This document shows, in pieces, positions 27,001 through 34,755 of a stretch of DNA of 64,000 bases. Numbering within the stretch: the first letter of the stretch is position 1; the number at the start of each line of letters is the position of its first letter. Source of the stretch: an uncultured Phycisphaerales bacterium. GTDB lineage: Bacteria; Planctomycetota; Phycisphaerae; Sedimentisphaerales; Anaerobacaceae. The DNA lies in the NCBI GenBank assembly GCA_937927975.1, contig CALEZT010000010.1, forward strand, positions 62,001-126,000. The letters run 5' to 3'. Position numbers and translations under genes: made by a program. The notes below the pieces were generated by a model. The model was not told the DNA's origin. It ran no database searches and saw nothing but the letters and a program-made list of their open reading frames with translations.

Positions 27001-28990
27001 TCTCGTCCGGCGTGCGATGACGGACATCGAAGATCTGCGTGATTACGTGTTCGGTCTCCGGCACGTCGAACTGCGCGACGACGCTCTCGATTCGAATCAG
27101 GTTCTCCACCGTATCGATCAGCAGAAGCGTTCCGGTGCTGGCCTCGGCGGTGATGTGCCCGGAGGAACTCAGCAGCGGCGAGACAATCTCGCTCATGCGG
27201 GCTGCGTCGTAGTGCTTGAGCTTAACGAATCGCTGGACCACCTGATTCTGGGCTTCGATGGCCATAAGAGCCTCGTCGGCGGTGACGGTGGGCATGGGCT
27301 TGTCCAGCCTGCGAATCCAGCCCCGGACGATCTCCAGGTCTTCCTGCGCCGCCTTGACGATGATCCACTTGCGGTTGGGCTCGGGAATGAAGAGCATGGG
27401 CTGGCTGCCCCCGCCGCTGCCGCCCACGGAGACGACCGAGGGGCGTCCGCCAGTCCTGGGCCGGGCGCGGATGACTCCCAGAGTCCTTGCCCCCCAGTCG
27501 GGACGTCCCGGAGTCCCGCTTCGCAGGCCTGCCCCGAGGACCGCTTCGAGCAGAGACGCGATCTCGTCCGGACTGCGGTGCCGCAACTCGAACACCTCGG
27601 TGACTGTCTCATCCTGTTCCGCGACGTCGAACTGGGCGATGACCCTCTCGACCCGCGCGAGGTTCTCGACGGTGTCGGTGAGCATCAAAGTTGCGGTCTG
27701 CCCTTCGGCCATGATCTGCCCGGACTCGCCGATCATCGGAGAGATGATCTCGACCATTCGCGCGACAGGACAGTGCTTGAGCTTCACGAACCGCTGCACG
27801 ATCTGGTTGCGGTTCTCGATCTTGTCGAGCGATTCCTCTTCGGTCACGGTCGGGACCGGGCGGTCCAACCGCTCGATCCACGTGCGGATCTGCGCCAGAT
27901 CGTCCGAAGACGCCTTCGCGATGATCCAACTGAACCGAGGTTCGGGAATCAGCAGCATGGGCCTTCGGCTCCCGGCTACGACGACCGAGGACGCTGCACC
28001 GCCCGCGCCCCTCTGGCCCTGCCTGCCCGAGGCGGGCAACCCGCGCCACGACTGAGGTCCCCCGCGAGGGGGCCCCTCCGAGAGCAGGGTTTGCAGCAAC
28101 TGAACGACCTCGCCCGGCGCGCGGCTGCGGACCTCGAAGATTTCCGTAACGAGTTGATCCGCCTCAGGCACGTCGAACTGGGAGATGATCGTCTCGATCC
28201 GCATCAGATTGCCCACGGTGTCGATCACCAGCAGACTCCGCGCCGCTTCGTCGACGCTGATGTGGCCGTACTCGCCGATCAGGGGCTGGGCGATCTGGGC
28301 CATCTGGGTCGGACTGTAGTTGGTCAGCCGGAAGAACTTCTGAACGATCTGCTCTTTGTTCTGGATCGACGCCAGCGGCTGGTCCGGCGCGATCGTCGGC
28401 ACCATGCCGAGCCTGGCGTCGCCGATCGGACGCAGGTAGATGGTCTTGTCCGTCTGCTCGGCGGTGTATCCTTTGATCCGCAGAGCGCCGTAGATTTGTT
28501 CGAGGGCCTCGTTCCTCGGCAGCCGGCCCGGCGAATAGATCGTGATCTTCTCCTTCAGGATCGCGTCGGTGGGGATGACCACCTTGCCCGTCCAGTCGGC
28601 GATCTTCTGGACGATGAGCTTCATCTCGACGTCTTTGAGATTCAGCGCTTCCCCTTCGACCGGAGCATCGCTCGCCTTGTTGGGTTCGACGGCCGCCGCC
28701 GCAGGCGCGTCTGCCGGAGTCTTGGCTTGCGTCTGCCCTGCATCGGAGGCCTTCGTCTCAGAGGCAGGGGCCGACGCCTGCGCGGGCTCCGGCGTCCTCG
28801 GCTCGGCTGCAGCAGCCTCTTGAGACTCTCTCCGTTCGGCAGCGACCACCGTGCCTATCGCTTGAACGCCCGATCGGTTCGACCGGGACTCCTCGATGCC
28901 CGCCTGGGGACGATAGAAACCTATGTACCCAGCGCTTCCGCAAGCGGCAAGACCGAACAAACCCCACAGCACCCATTTCCTATGATCCAC
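24098..28990 (-). CDS. gspD: Giant type II secretion secretin with tandem N-domain repeats
   Basis: The best start is GTG 28990 (MDHRKWVLWGLFGLAACG); the frame is open further upstream but that part is not protein-like. The product is about 1630 residues, against 600-750 for ordinary GspD. It has an N-terminal membrane/signal segment and an Ala/Pro/Glu-rich linker (about 45-110). An STN/N0-like domain (about 113-196: DVEMKLIVQKIADWTGKVV) follows. Four repeats of about 180 residues start near 204, 386, 574 and 757; each has an NQxVQRFVKL half and a QIFxVRxRxPDEI half. Further N-type domains span about 935-1325. The C-terminal secretin core lies about 1327-1590 (VGMTLRARPSITP, VQDGQTIMLGGMLFQE, VPLLGDLPLVGGLFR). 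It forms the outer-membrane channel of the system encoded upstream. Confidence 0.9.
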   Translation of the reverse strand: MDHRKWVLWGLFGLAACGSAGYIGFYRPQAGIEESRSNRSGVQAIGTVVAAERRESQEAAAAEPRTPEPAQASAPASETKASDAGQTQAKTPADAPAAAAVEPNKASDAPVEGEALNLKDVEMKLIVQKIADWTGKVVIPTDAILKEKITIYSPGRLPRNEALEQIYGALRIKGYTAEQTDKTIYLRPIGDARLGMVPTIAPDQPLASIQNKEQIVQKFFRLTNYSPTQMAQIAQPLIGEYGHISVDEAARSLLVIDTVGNLMRIETIISQFDVPEADQLVTEIFEVRSRAPGEVVQLLQTLLSEGPPRGGPQSWRGLPASGRQGQRGAGGAASSVVVAGSRRPMLLIPEPRFSWIIAKASSDDLAQIRTWIERLDRPVPTVTEEESLDKIENRNQIVQRFVKLKHCPVARMVEIISPMIGESGQIMAEGQTATLMLTDTVENLARVERVIAQFDVAEQDETVTEVFELRHRSPDEIASLLEAVLGAGLRSGTPGRPDWGARTLGVIRARPRTGGRPSVVSVGGSGGGSQPMLFIPEPNRKWIIVKAAQEDLEIVRGWIRRLDKPMPTVTADEALMAIEAQNQVVQRFVKLKHYDAARMSEIVSPLLSSSGHITAEASTGTLLLIDTVENLIRIESVVAQFDVPETEHVITQIFDVRHRTPDEIIVLLETVLSPGTTGSGRGQYPSRPYRPGAPRGRTSGGGTSSVIAGTGGKSISLAAEPKQGWIIAKASPDDMNEIGRWIERVDRALTTITADTPLSTIENRNQVVQRCVKLGHYSPSQMSEIILPLLSESGYVSADESTGNLLLIDTVENLIRVEAIIEQFDVPEAQKTTTQIFTIENADPAEVVQLLRMLLSDATGRGGYGGRPGYRNPSMGGRLYRGGPGGAATSVIMGPSSLPVVLIPEPKRKWLIAQASAEDMRLIGEWIAKLDRAEPLEREHETVSITYADVREVATRINEALQRMPGTELQASVLVQSLEQARQVMIFGRRDLREMVKKLIVEIDIPPGQFETRHFQLQYADPEQVKRNVDDLFGDGAIASRTASYSSYRPSGVRGGVSPDTVKTMAHVSLKQVTVIASPENMKKIAEQISLWDVAINVNEVKPRIIELRNSQPSQMATLLNTLFSQSTSSRYSILDYLLGSSGLDKRRIVGPLYGQLTFEEVTGAKKLIMISNIPGAYDVVEELIRELDSREAVEIPKVVRLNYANPETLSERLNAMFNEAGTSATIRLSDRGLSTYSMDDGSSSSGGGGGGSANRSLGNARSETAGGEYRPWWTTGRRAVDELPISNIIGRVRFIPEGHSRSIMVLAPPEFMDSIEAMIADLDVPGKQVMLKAIIMQVDHQNMTSLGVQLSSDSSRWQTLDNENALVAKSALTRLEQHGSLVISPQTGIATGDGSAVQINLNINALIDFLVRELDAKILNQQTLWTKDNEEAQFFKGQRVGFQTRVSISDTGGRATSDFEYEKVGMTLRARPSITPERNVDMIINVILSQLTSEVINSQRVRTELDTTTNMIVQDGQTIMLGGMLFQEDSKIKRKVPLLGDLPLVGGLFRHNQNTLANSELLIFVTPQVIDTPTDMRPAVRKELDDARQKLKNLREQLGPPTDPNQQDSSSDVEPPAATPGGDDAIVRR
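26180..28380 (-). repeat. Four tandem coding repeats of about 550 bases in the secretin gene
   Basis: Four units begin near 28380, 27833, 27270 and 26720. Each encodes an IENRNQxVQRFVKL-like start, a LLxIDTVENLxRxE segment, an xxFDVPE segment, a TQIFxVRxRxPDEI segment, a Gly/Ser/Arg-rich loop, then PEPxxxWIIxKAS and a WIxRLD ending. The units are clearly homologous but diverged, so this is old protein duplication and not recent DNA repetition. Confidence 0.8.
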
Positions 28991-29130
28991 GAAGACACCC
29001 CATTCTGGCTGAACAACCGACCACCAAACGCAAGGTGTTGACGGAGAATAGACGTACCGGCTCCGCGGCTTATTTCGTCGTTTTTCTGGAATACCGCCTT
29101 CGGAAGTGGGGATTCCCGAACCTCGTCGGC

Positions 29131-29508
29131 TCAGGGGATGAGAAGCGTGTGTTCGCTGGTCGCGTTGCGGACGCGTCCACGTTTGCTGCACGAGGTCTCG
29201 ATCCGAACGCGGGCCCTGCTGTCCCGCACTTCCAGGACCTGCACGCCCAGCTTGACGGCAGAAACGCCGAACGGGGAGACATCGAGATCGACGGGGGTTC
29301 CGACGAGAAGATCCGAACGAGCGGAGGCCTTCGCCCGCACCCACGCCAGACCGCTGGCTGTCAGATTGCGCTCGACCGCCTGCAAATAGGCCTTGTCCGC
29401 CTGGAAGAGCATCACGTTGGAGCCGCCGGCCAGGACCGACATGGCGACGCCCACCAGGATCAGGGCGACGATAACAAGCGTCAGACTGAAACCTCGCTGT
29501 CTATTCAT
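29131..29508 (-). CDS. Prepilin-like protein lacking Glu5
   Basis: This 125-residue protein starts at ATG 29508 with GAGG 8 bases upstream. The N-terminus MNRQRGFSLTLVIVALILVG matches a class III (prepilin) signal. Cleavage after Gly6 would expose Phe1, and the hydrophobic helix that follows would insert in the pilus core. Position +5 is Leu/Val instead of the usual Glu, which is typical of GspK-like tip pseudopilins, although this protein is far shorter than GspK. The C-terminal part is a small beta-rich domain (VSAVKLGVQVLEVRDSRAR). It overlaps the preceding prepilin gene by 8 bases and lies 140 bases before the secretin start. Confidence 0.75.
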   Translation of the reverse strand: MNRQRGFSLTLVIVALILVGVAMSVLAGGSNVMLFQADKAYLQAVERNLTASGLAWVRAKASARSDLLVGTPVDLDVSPFGVSAVKLGVQVLEVRDSRARVRIETSCSKRGRVRNATSEHTLLIP

Positions 29509-30064
29509 GGGATGTGCCTCCCGATCCAAGGCCGCCAAGGAAGAACACGTGCGAGTTGGCAAACCGGCGTCTCCATTCCTGGCCTATCCATTGCTTGAGG
29601 TGTGAATGCACCTCAATCGCGCAGGGCTTCTCCTGTGGCCCCCAGGGCCGCCACCGGACAACCGCGTCGCGAGCCTGCCAGGTGCGTTCTCCGTCGGGCG
29701 TGGGATTCCCCTGCTTGTCGAGAAGCGACCGCACGATTCGCCCTTGGTCGAAACGATAACAGACGACCCCGCCGGGCTGCTCGATCAACAGGATCGCTTC
29801 ATCGCAGTGCCGCTCTCCAACCTCAGAAGGCAACGCGATCGCCAGATCCGCGTCCTTTCGGAGTTGATCGAGCAGATCGAGGACTGCGACGCTCTGGTCC
29901 AACAGACAGGCCGTCTGGGGAATATCTCGGAGAAAGCTGCGAAAGAACGCGCTGACCAGCACCATCAACAGTGGAGCGACGATGACAACCGTGAGTACCT
30001 CAATCAGCAGATAGCCCTTCCGCATCGGCGATCGACGGCTTACGATTGGCGGTTGCTTGTCCAT
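29501..30064 (-). CDS. Prepilin-like protein, GspJ-type
   Basis: This 187-residue protein starts at ATG 30064 with GAAGGGA upstream; the in-frame ATG at 30025 has no ribosome site. The leader is long (MDKQPPIVSRRSPMRKG), followed by the cleavage context G|YLLIEVLTVVIVAPLLMVLV with Glu5 present, as in substrates of prepilin peptidase. The C-terminal domain (LRKDADLAIALPSEVGERHC, EQPGGVVCYRFDQGRIVR) recalls GspJ minor pseudopilins, which carry a similar 'Q..L..DL' helix after the N-terminal helix. It lies 25 bases behind the preceding prepilin gene and overlaps the following one. Confidence 0.78.
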   Translation of the reverse strand: MDKQPPIVSRRSPMRKGYLLIEVLTVVIVAPLLMVLVSAFFRSFLRDIPQTACLLDQSVAVLDLLDQLRKDADLAIALPSEVGERHCDEAILLIEQPGGVVCYRFDQGRIVRSLLDKQGNPTPDGERTWQARDAVVRWRPWGPQEKPCAIEVHSHLKQWIGQEWRRRFANSHVFFLGGLGSGGTSHE

Positions 30065-30089
30065 GACAATCCCTTCTTTGAAGAGGCCT

Positions 30090-30467
30090 TCATCGATCAT
30101 CCCGCGGAAGATACCTTTCCAGATGCACCCTGACCTCGTGCGATGTCGCCCAGCCGACCGCGGTGGCGCGGACCAGATCAAGGCCCTGCCAAGCGCCCTC
30201 GCCCGCCGTACGCTCGATGGACACACGCACTTGCGGCCAGAGCCTCTCTATCTCGCTCTCCTCGACGGGCTTGCCGGCAACCGCCAGGCTGTCGAGTTGT
30301 GCCTGGGCTGCCGCAACGCACCGCTGGCGGGTCCACTGGTACAGGTTGATCTTGGAGACCCCCTGGAGAATGACCGCCAAGGCGGCCAACGCCATGGCAA
30401 GCAGCGCCGTGCCCACCAACACCTCGGCCATCATGAACCCGCGTCGTTTGGTTCTGTCCGTCCTCAT
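30090..30467 (-). CDS. Prepilin-like protein, GspI-type
   Basis: This 125-residue protein starts at ATG 30467. MRTDRTKRRGFMMAEVLVGTALLAMALAAL holds a textbook prepilin signal: a basic leader, Gly10, then Phe-Met-Met-Ala-Glu with Glu5, and a hydrophobic helix. GspI/PilV minor pseudopilins have the same size and the 'AEVLVA..LLA' pattern. A short globular domain follows (VAAAQAQLDSLAVAGKPVEE). It sits 21 bases behind the second GspF-like gene and is part of the same operon. Confidence 0.78.
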   Translation of the reverse strand: MRTDRTKRRGFMMAEVLVGTALLAMALAALAVILQGVSKINLYQWTRQRCVAAAQAQLDSLAVAGKPVEESEIERLWPQVRVSIERTAGEGAWQGLDLVRATAVGWATSHEVRVHLERYLPRDDR

Positions 30468-30488
30468 GAGCGTGCCTTGTCCCTGCGT

Positions 30489-31958
30489 CTATGGATACAC
30501 GTTCAACGCCATGGCGTTGATGACCGCCACAGCCGGCGAAAACACCGCATAAGCCACAAACCCGACCATCAGACCGAGCATGAGAATCCCCACCGGCCAC
30601 AGGATGTATCGGGTCACATTCGCGCGGTAGCTGTACAACGAGCGATAGTGAGACTCGAGCATCTCCAGGATGGCCGGGGTGTTCTCCGCGCCGCCGCCGA
30701 CGTCGAACGCCCAGGCCATCGCACGGCCCAACCCGCAGCCGCGAGCCGACTGCGCGACGTCCTCGCCCCGCTCGACTCGCGTCAGCCAGCATTGCAGGCG
30801 TCTGCGAAACCACCGATTCACGTCCAGTTCGAGCGCGCTTCGGATGGCGTCGTTGACAGGACATCCTGCGGCCAGCGAGATCCGCAACAACTCCAAAGTC
30901 TGCACCAGACAGCGGTCCCATTCGAACCGACGCACGACCGGCAGACGCCACGCCAGAAGGTCCCGGGGCCACAGCACGAAACTGGAATGATGCAGACGGC
31001 CCCGCAAAGCGCGATACCAGAAACGGGATCGGACGGCCAGGATCGCCAGGACGATCGCCACGATTCCCAAGGGACTGTACCTCAACCACGCGGTGAGCCG
31101 CATCAAAATGCGGGTGGCGACGGGCAACTGGCCCTCAAACATCTCCTCCAACACTGTCTCGAACTGAGGCATGACGAACGTCATCAGGCCCAGCGTCAAG
31201 AACAGGATCAGGACCACGACGAAGGCTGGATAGAACGGATGGATCGGTCGCAGCTTTGCGGGCTCGACGGTCTGGGATCTCACGTCGGCTTCGATCGCGG
31301 CCAGCGCCGCGGGGGCCTGGCCGATCCGCTCGCCGGCTGCGACCAGCGCCAGGCGGCCCGACGGACAACGCGGATACCCCCGCCGAAGGGCGTCCGTCAG
31401 TGAACAGCCCTGCACAAGCCACCGCTTGATGTCGAGAAAGACCGACGCGGTTCCGTACTCCGCGCCGATGGCGGCGCAGTCCAGCGCCATGGGCAGAGGC
31501 AGATTCTGTCGCATGATGGACGCGAGGGTCGAGAAGACGTTGACTGCCGTCCTGCGGCTGCTCGTCAGGAAATAGTGAATGAGCACAGCACAGATCACGA
31601 CGACCGAGCAGAGGAAGACCGCCGCCAGGGCGTAGCCGGCCGCGAAGGCGCCGAGGCCCGCCAGGACGACGCCCGTCACGAGAATCGTCGCGATGCCAAT
31701 CAGGAGATACCACGCGGCCCAGTGAAACCACCGGCGGTTCTGGCGGTTCCAACCGGTCGCGGCGACCACCACCAGCGTGCCGATGAAGATCGTCGGAACC
31801 ATGACGACCAGGTTCTCCTGGGTATCGGTGACAACCGCGAGATACCATACCAGGCCGACGGAAATCGGCAGGGTCGCGAAGGCCATCGCCGGCTTGCGGC
31901 AGCCCAGCACGAGATAGATCGCCAGGATGGCGAAACACAATAGAGACGTTTCCGTCAT
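30489..31958 (-). CDS. Second, divergent GspF-like inner-membrane protein
   Basis: This 489-residue protein starts at ATG 31958, with AGGAG 8 bases upstream inside the end of the preceding gene's region. The N-terminal 130 residues carry about four membrane helices that GspF normally lacks. Then come two GspF-type helical domains. The first contains VNVFSTLASIMRQNLPLPMA and YGTASVFLDIKRWLVQGCSL; the second contains VQTLELLRISLAAGCPVNDA. Each is followed by membrane helices (VVVLILFLTLGLMTFVMPQF; ILWPVGILMLGLMVGFVAYA). It is a paralogue of the neighbouring canonical GspF, probably forming a second layer of the assembly platform. The stop codon at 30489 is 21 bases before the next start. Confidence 0.75.
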   Translation of the reverse strand: MTETSLLCFAILAIYLVLGCRKPAMAFATLPISVGLVWYLAVVTDTQENLVVMVPTIFIGTLVVVAATGWNRQNRRWFHWAAWYLLIGIATILVTGVVLAGLGAFAAGYALAAVFLCSVVVICAVLIHYFLTSSRRTAVNVFSTLASIMRQNLPLPMALDCAAIGAEYGTASVFLDIKRWLVQGCSLTDALRRGYPRCPSGRLALVAAGERIGQAPAALAAIEADVRSQTVEPAKLRPIHPFYPAFVVVLILFLTLGLMTFVMPQFETVLEEMFEGQLPVATRILMRLTAWLRYSPLGIVAIVLAILAVRSRFWYRALRGRLHHSSFVLWPRDLLAWRLPVVRRFEWDRCLVQTLELLRISLAAGCPVNDAIRSALELDVNRWFRRRLQCWLTRVERGEDVAQSARGCGLGRAMAWAFDVGGGAENTPAILEMLESHYRSLYSYRANVTRYILWPVGILMLGLMVGFVAYAVFSPAVAVINAMALNVYP

Positions 31959-31969
31959 AACCGCTCCTG

Positions 31970-33169
31970 TCATGCTGCGCCCAGACTCGTAACCACCTGG
32001 ATCATCGGCAGAAACATCGCAAGGATCGCCAGGCCGATCAGAGCTCCGATCGCGACAATCATCGTCGGCAGCAGAATCGTCTGCAGGCGGGACTGCCCCA
32101 CGCGAGCCTGATCCGCGTACATCTGGCCGAGACTGCGGAGGTTGTCCTGCAATTCGTTCCGCTGGGCGCCGAGCTGAATAGAGTAAAGAAACAACCTGGG
32201 CAGCAGCGTCGCCCGGTGTCCGGCCTCAAGGATGCCCGACCCCTGCTCGATTTGCTGCGAGACGGTCTCGCTATCCTGGACGAGTCGGCTGCTGCCGGAA
32301 CTGACGGCGCCCAACCGCAGGGCTTCCGGGACGTCGCACCCGGCCCCGATCAGCACCGCCATCGCCTCCGACATCCGGCTCAGGATCGTCGCGTGGTAGA
32401 GCCTGCCGATGACGGGCAGACGCAGGAACAACCGCTCCCTGGTTCGCCGGCCTCCAGGCGTTGAGGACAGACTCATGAACCCCAAGACCGATGCGGCGAC
32501 CAGGATGCCCACGACAGTCCAGATCGGCACGAGGTTCTCCGACAGCGTGAACATGGCGGTCGTCACCGGGTTTAGCCTGCCCCCCACCATCTCCTGCACG
32601 ACCGCTTTGAACTGCGGAATCACGAAGGCAAAGACCCCGGTGATGACGGTCGCGCCCAGGATCAGAATCACCAGCGGGTAGCTGACGGCCTCCACGACGA
32701 TACGCCGCGTGTGTCCGGCCAACTCCAGGTGGCGATTGAGGCTGGCGAGCATCTCGCTGAGCCGGCCGGTCTCAATCCCGGCCTTGAGAATGCGCCCGTA
32801 GAGTGGCGGGAAAGATCGTTCCCGTTTCTGGAACGCCTCCTCGATGGGAACGCCCTTCTCCAGGTCGTCCGCGATGTCCGCGACGAGTTGGCGCATCGAC
32901 TGCGACCCCATGTCGTGGGCCAGTTCGCGAAGCCCTCGCTCCAGCGGGACGCCCGCGCGGGCGATCGAAGCCAGTTGCTGGTTGAAGAGCAGAAACTCGT
33001 TGCGTCCGACCGCCGTTCGAGGCCGCGCGGGCACAGCCTTCTCGACCAGGTTGACGTTGAGGTTCATCTGCCGGAGGGTTTCGGTCGCCTCCTGCGGCGA
33101 GCCCGCCTCCACGGTCCCTGTCATCAACCGGCCGGCCGCCGTCAACGCATCGTACCTGAAAGTCGCCAT
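31970..33169 (-). CDS. gspF: Type II secretion inner-membrane platform protein GspF
   Basis: This protein has 399 residues, the usual length. It has two GspF domains with the repeated LLFNQQLASIARAGVPLERG and ILSRMSEAMAVLIGAGCDVP motifs. They are separated by two membrane helices (VSYPLVILILGATVITGVFA; VPIWTVVGILVAASVLGFM), with a last helix near the C-terminus (TMIVAIGALIGLAILAMFLP). The N-terminus MATFRYDALTAAGRLMTGTV is the conserved FxYxAxDxxG start. GspF/PilC proteins bind the ATPase and the growing pseudopilus. The gene lies 10 bases behind gspE. Confidence 0.93.
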   Translation of the reverse strand: MATFRYDALTAAGRLMTGTVEAGSPQEATETLRQMNLNVNLVEKAVPARPRTAVGRNEFLLFNQQLASIARAGVPLERGLRELAHDMGSQSMRQLVADIADDLEKGVPIEEAFQKRERSFPPLYGRILKAGIETGRLSEMLASLNRHLELAGHTRRIVVEAVSYPLVILILGATVITGVFAFVIPQFKAVVQEMVGGRLNPVTTAMFTLSENLVPIWTVVGILVAASVLGFMSLSSTPGGRRTRERLFLRLPVIGRLYHATILSRMSEAMAVLIGAGCDVPEALRLGAVSSGSSRLVQDSETVSQQIEQGSGILEAGHRATLLPRLFLYSIQLGAQRNELQDNLRSLGQMYADQARVGQSRLQTILLPTMIVAIGALIGLAILAMFLPMIQVVTSLGAA

Positions 33170-33179
33170 CTGTCGTTCC

Positions 33180-34364
33180 CTACATGCATGGATCGTTTTC
33201 AGTCATTCCGCAGGCCGTCCACAGTTCATCCTGCGTGGTGATCCCCCCTTCCACCAACCGCCTGCCATGAGCCATGAGGCCCGCGTGGCCGCGCGTCGCG
33301 AGCAGGGTCTGGAGTTCATCGAGATCGGCCTTGCCAAGAAGGGCTTTCCGCAATCTGCTGTCCAACTGCACCATCTCGGCGATCAGGACCCTGCCGCGAA
33401 AACCGGTGTGCAGACACGCCGGGCAGCCGACCGGCACATACCGATCCTCCTGGCCCTTCCTGCACTTCTCGCACAACCTGCGGATCAGCCTCTGGCTCAC
33501 CACCGCAGAGACGCTCGACGTCACCTGGTAGGGCTCGATGCCCATCTCCAGCAGCCGAAGCAGCGCTCCGGCGGGCGTTCCGCTGTGCAGCGTGCTCATC
33601 AGCAAGTGCCCCGTCAGGCCGGCCTCGATGGCGATCCGGGCCGTCTCGGCGTCGCGGATCTCGCCGATCATCAGGACCTGCGGGTCCTGGCGGAGCAGCG
33701 AACGCAGAGCCGTCGGAAAGGTCATCTGACCGTGCGGCGTGATCGGCGACTGCGTTACGCCCTCAATCCGGATCTCGACCGGGTCCTCCAGGGTCACGAT
33801 GCTCTTGCCTGGAAACGTCCTGGCGATGTATCGGAGCACCGCAGCCAGCGTGGTGCTCTTGCCGCTGCCGGCCGGCCCGGTCACCAGGAGCACCCCCTGG
33901 CTCTGGGCCGCGATCGACTTCAGTTGCGACTCGATCTGCGGCGCGAGCCCTAAATGCGCAAGATCCATCAGGTCTTCGCGCCGATAGAACAACCGCACCA
34001 CCGCCCGCTGCCCGTAGATGGTCGGAAATACAGCCAGTCGAATGTCGGTGACCTGCTCGGCCGGCGCGCCGGTCAGCTCCAGCCGGCCCTCCTGCGGGAT
34101 GTCGTTGCGGTACGTCAGAAGGCCGCCCAGGACCTTCAGACGCGCCACAACGTTGTCAGCCACGACCGCCGGCAGGCTTTCCACCGGGTTCAGCACCCCG
34201 TCGAGACGGTACTTCACCTTCAAACCGGCGCCGGTGGGCTCGAAGTGAACGTCGCTGGCCCCGGCCGCCACGGCTTTGGCAAGCAGATCATCGACGATCT
34301 CAACCACGTCCTGCGCCTGGCAAGGCGTGTCGGAGCGCAAATCCTTGGAGTCCTTCGCATTCAT
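33180..34364 (-). CDS. gspE: Type II secretion ATPase GspE, short form
   Basis: This 394-residue cytoplasmic hexameric ATPase powers pseudopilus assembly. It contains an N2-like domain (ASDVHFEPTGAGLKVKYRLD), Walker A GPAGSGKST, the Asp box VTLEDPVEIRIEGVTQ, Walker B VLMIGEIRDAETA and the His box STLHSGTPAG. The zinc-binding CEKC...CPAC module near residues 305-330 is characteristic of GspE/PilB. It lacks the N1 domain found in full-length GspE (about 500-570 residues), which normally docks to GspL. No GspL is encoded in the window either. It is the first gene of the operon, and the start ATG 34364 has only a weak ribosome site. Confidence 0.92.
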   Translation of the reverse strand: MNAKDSKDLRSDTPCQAQDVVEIVDDLLAKAVAAGASDVHFEPTGAGLKVKYRLDGVLNPVESLPAVVADNVVARLKVLGGLLTYRNDIPQEGRLELTGAPAEQVTDIRLAVFPTIYGQRAVVRLFYRREDLMDLAHLGLAPQIESQLKSIAAQSQGVLLVTGPAGSGKSTTLAAVLRYIARTFPGKSIVTLEDPVEIRIEGVTQSPITPHGQMTFPTALRSLLRQDPQVLMIGEIRDAETARIAIEAGLTGHLLMSTLHSGTPAGALLRLLEMGIEPYQVTSSVSAVVSQRLIRRLCEKCRKGQEDRYVPVGCPACLHTGFRGRVLIAEMVQLDSRLRKALLGKADLDELQTLLATRGHAGLMAHGRRLVEGGITTQDELWTACGMTENDPCM

Positions 34365-34755
34365 AGATCAAAGCCGCCCAATACTGCCACTCGTTACACT
34401 TTCATAGACGCGCCGCAAGCCCCTGTGTTAATCAGGGGATGATTTTGGCAATCCAGCCGGCTCTTGTCCGCCAGGGTGTGCGGCTGGACCTCGCGGCATG
34501 GGGGAGTCTCGTTCTGTCATCCTGAGCCAAGCATAGGATCTGGCCCAGGAAGGGAACAAACGCACGTCATGACGCCCACGCCAGATGCTTCACTTCGTTC
34601 AGCATGACAGAGGACGGCCATAGCCTTCACCAAACCTCGTCGCACCCCGTTGGTGCGGGACGCATATTTTTTTCGCATTTGCAGGTTGCTCATGTTAACA
34701 TGGAAGACTGCGGAACGTCCTATTGGGCAAAGTACGGGATCGCAAGGCAGTGCCT
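34365..34755. other. Intergenic region between divergent gspE and sigma factor genes
   Basis: These 391 bases contain no gene. They hold a CCCCTG/CAGGGG hairpin (34420-34438), a CCAGCCG/CGGCTGG inverted repeat (about 34453-34487), the long imperfect inverted repeat listed separately, and a small CGCACC/GGTGCG hairpin (34641-34657) followed by a run of T at 34667-34673. I could not assign a confident promoter to either gene. Confidence 0.5.
34513..34612. repeat. Dispersed-repeat-like imperfect inverted repeat
   Basis: The arm starting CTGTCATCCTGAG at about 34514-34544 matches the reverse complement of the arm ending CAGCATGACAG at about 34580-34610 at most positions over 31 bases, with about 35 bases between. 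The CTGTCATCCTGAGC...GGATCTGG wording resembles a family of intergenic palindromic repeats seen across several bacterial phyla. It contains no open reading frame. Confidence 0.5.

Noticed and set aside
24830..29041. Plus-strand open frame of 1403 codons opposite the secretin gene
   Set aside because: It consists of repeated Arg/His/Asp/Leu-rich text, the antisense image of the secretin repeats. The minus strand has clear secretin motifs.
34641..34673. Rho-independent terminator (CGCACC/GGTGCG hairpin plus T-run)
   Set aside because: The stem is only 6 bp, the T-run starts about nine bases later, and no gene on that strand ends upstream of it.
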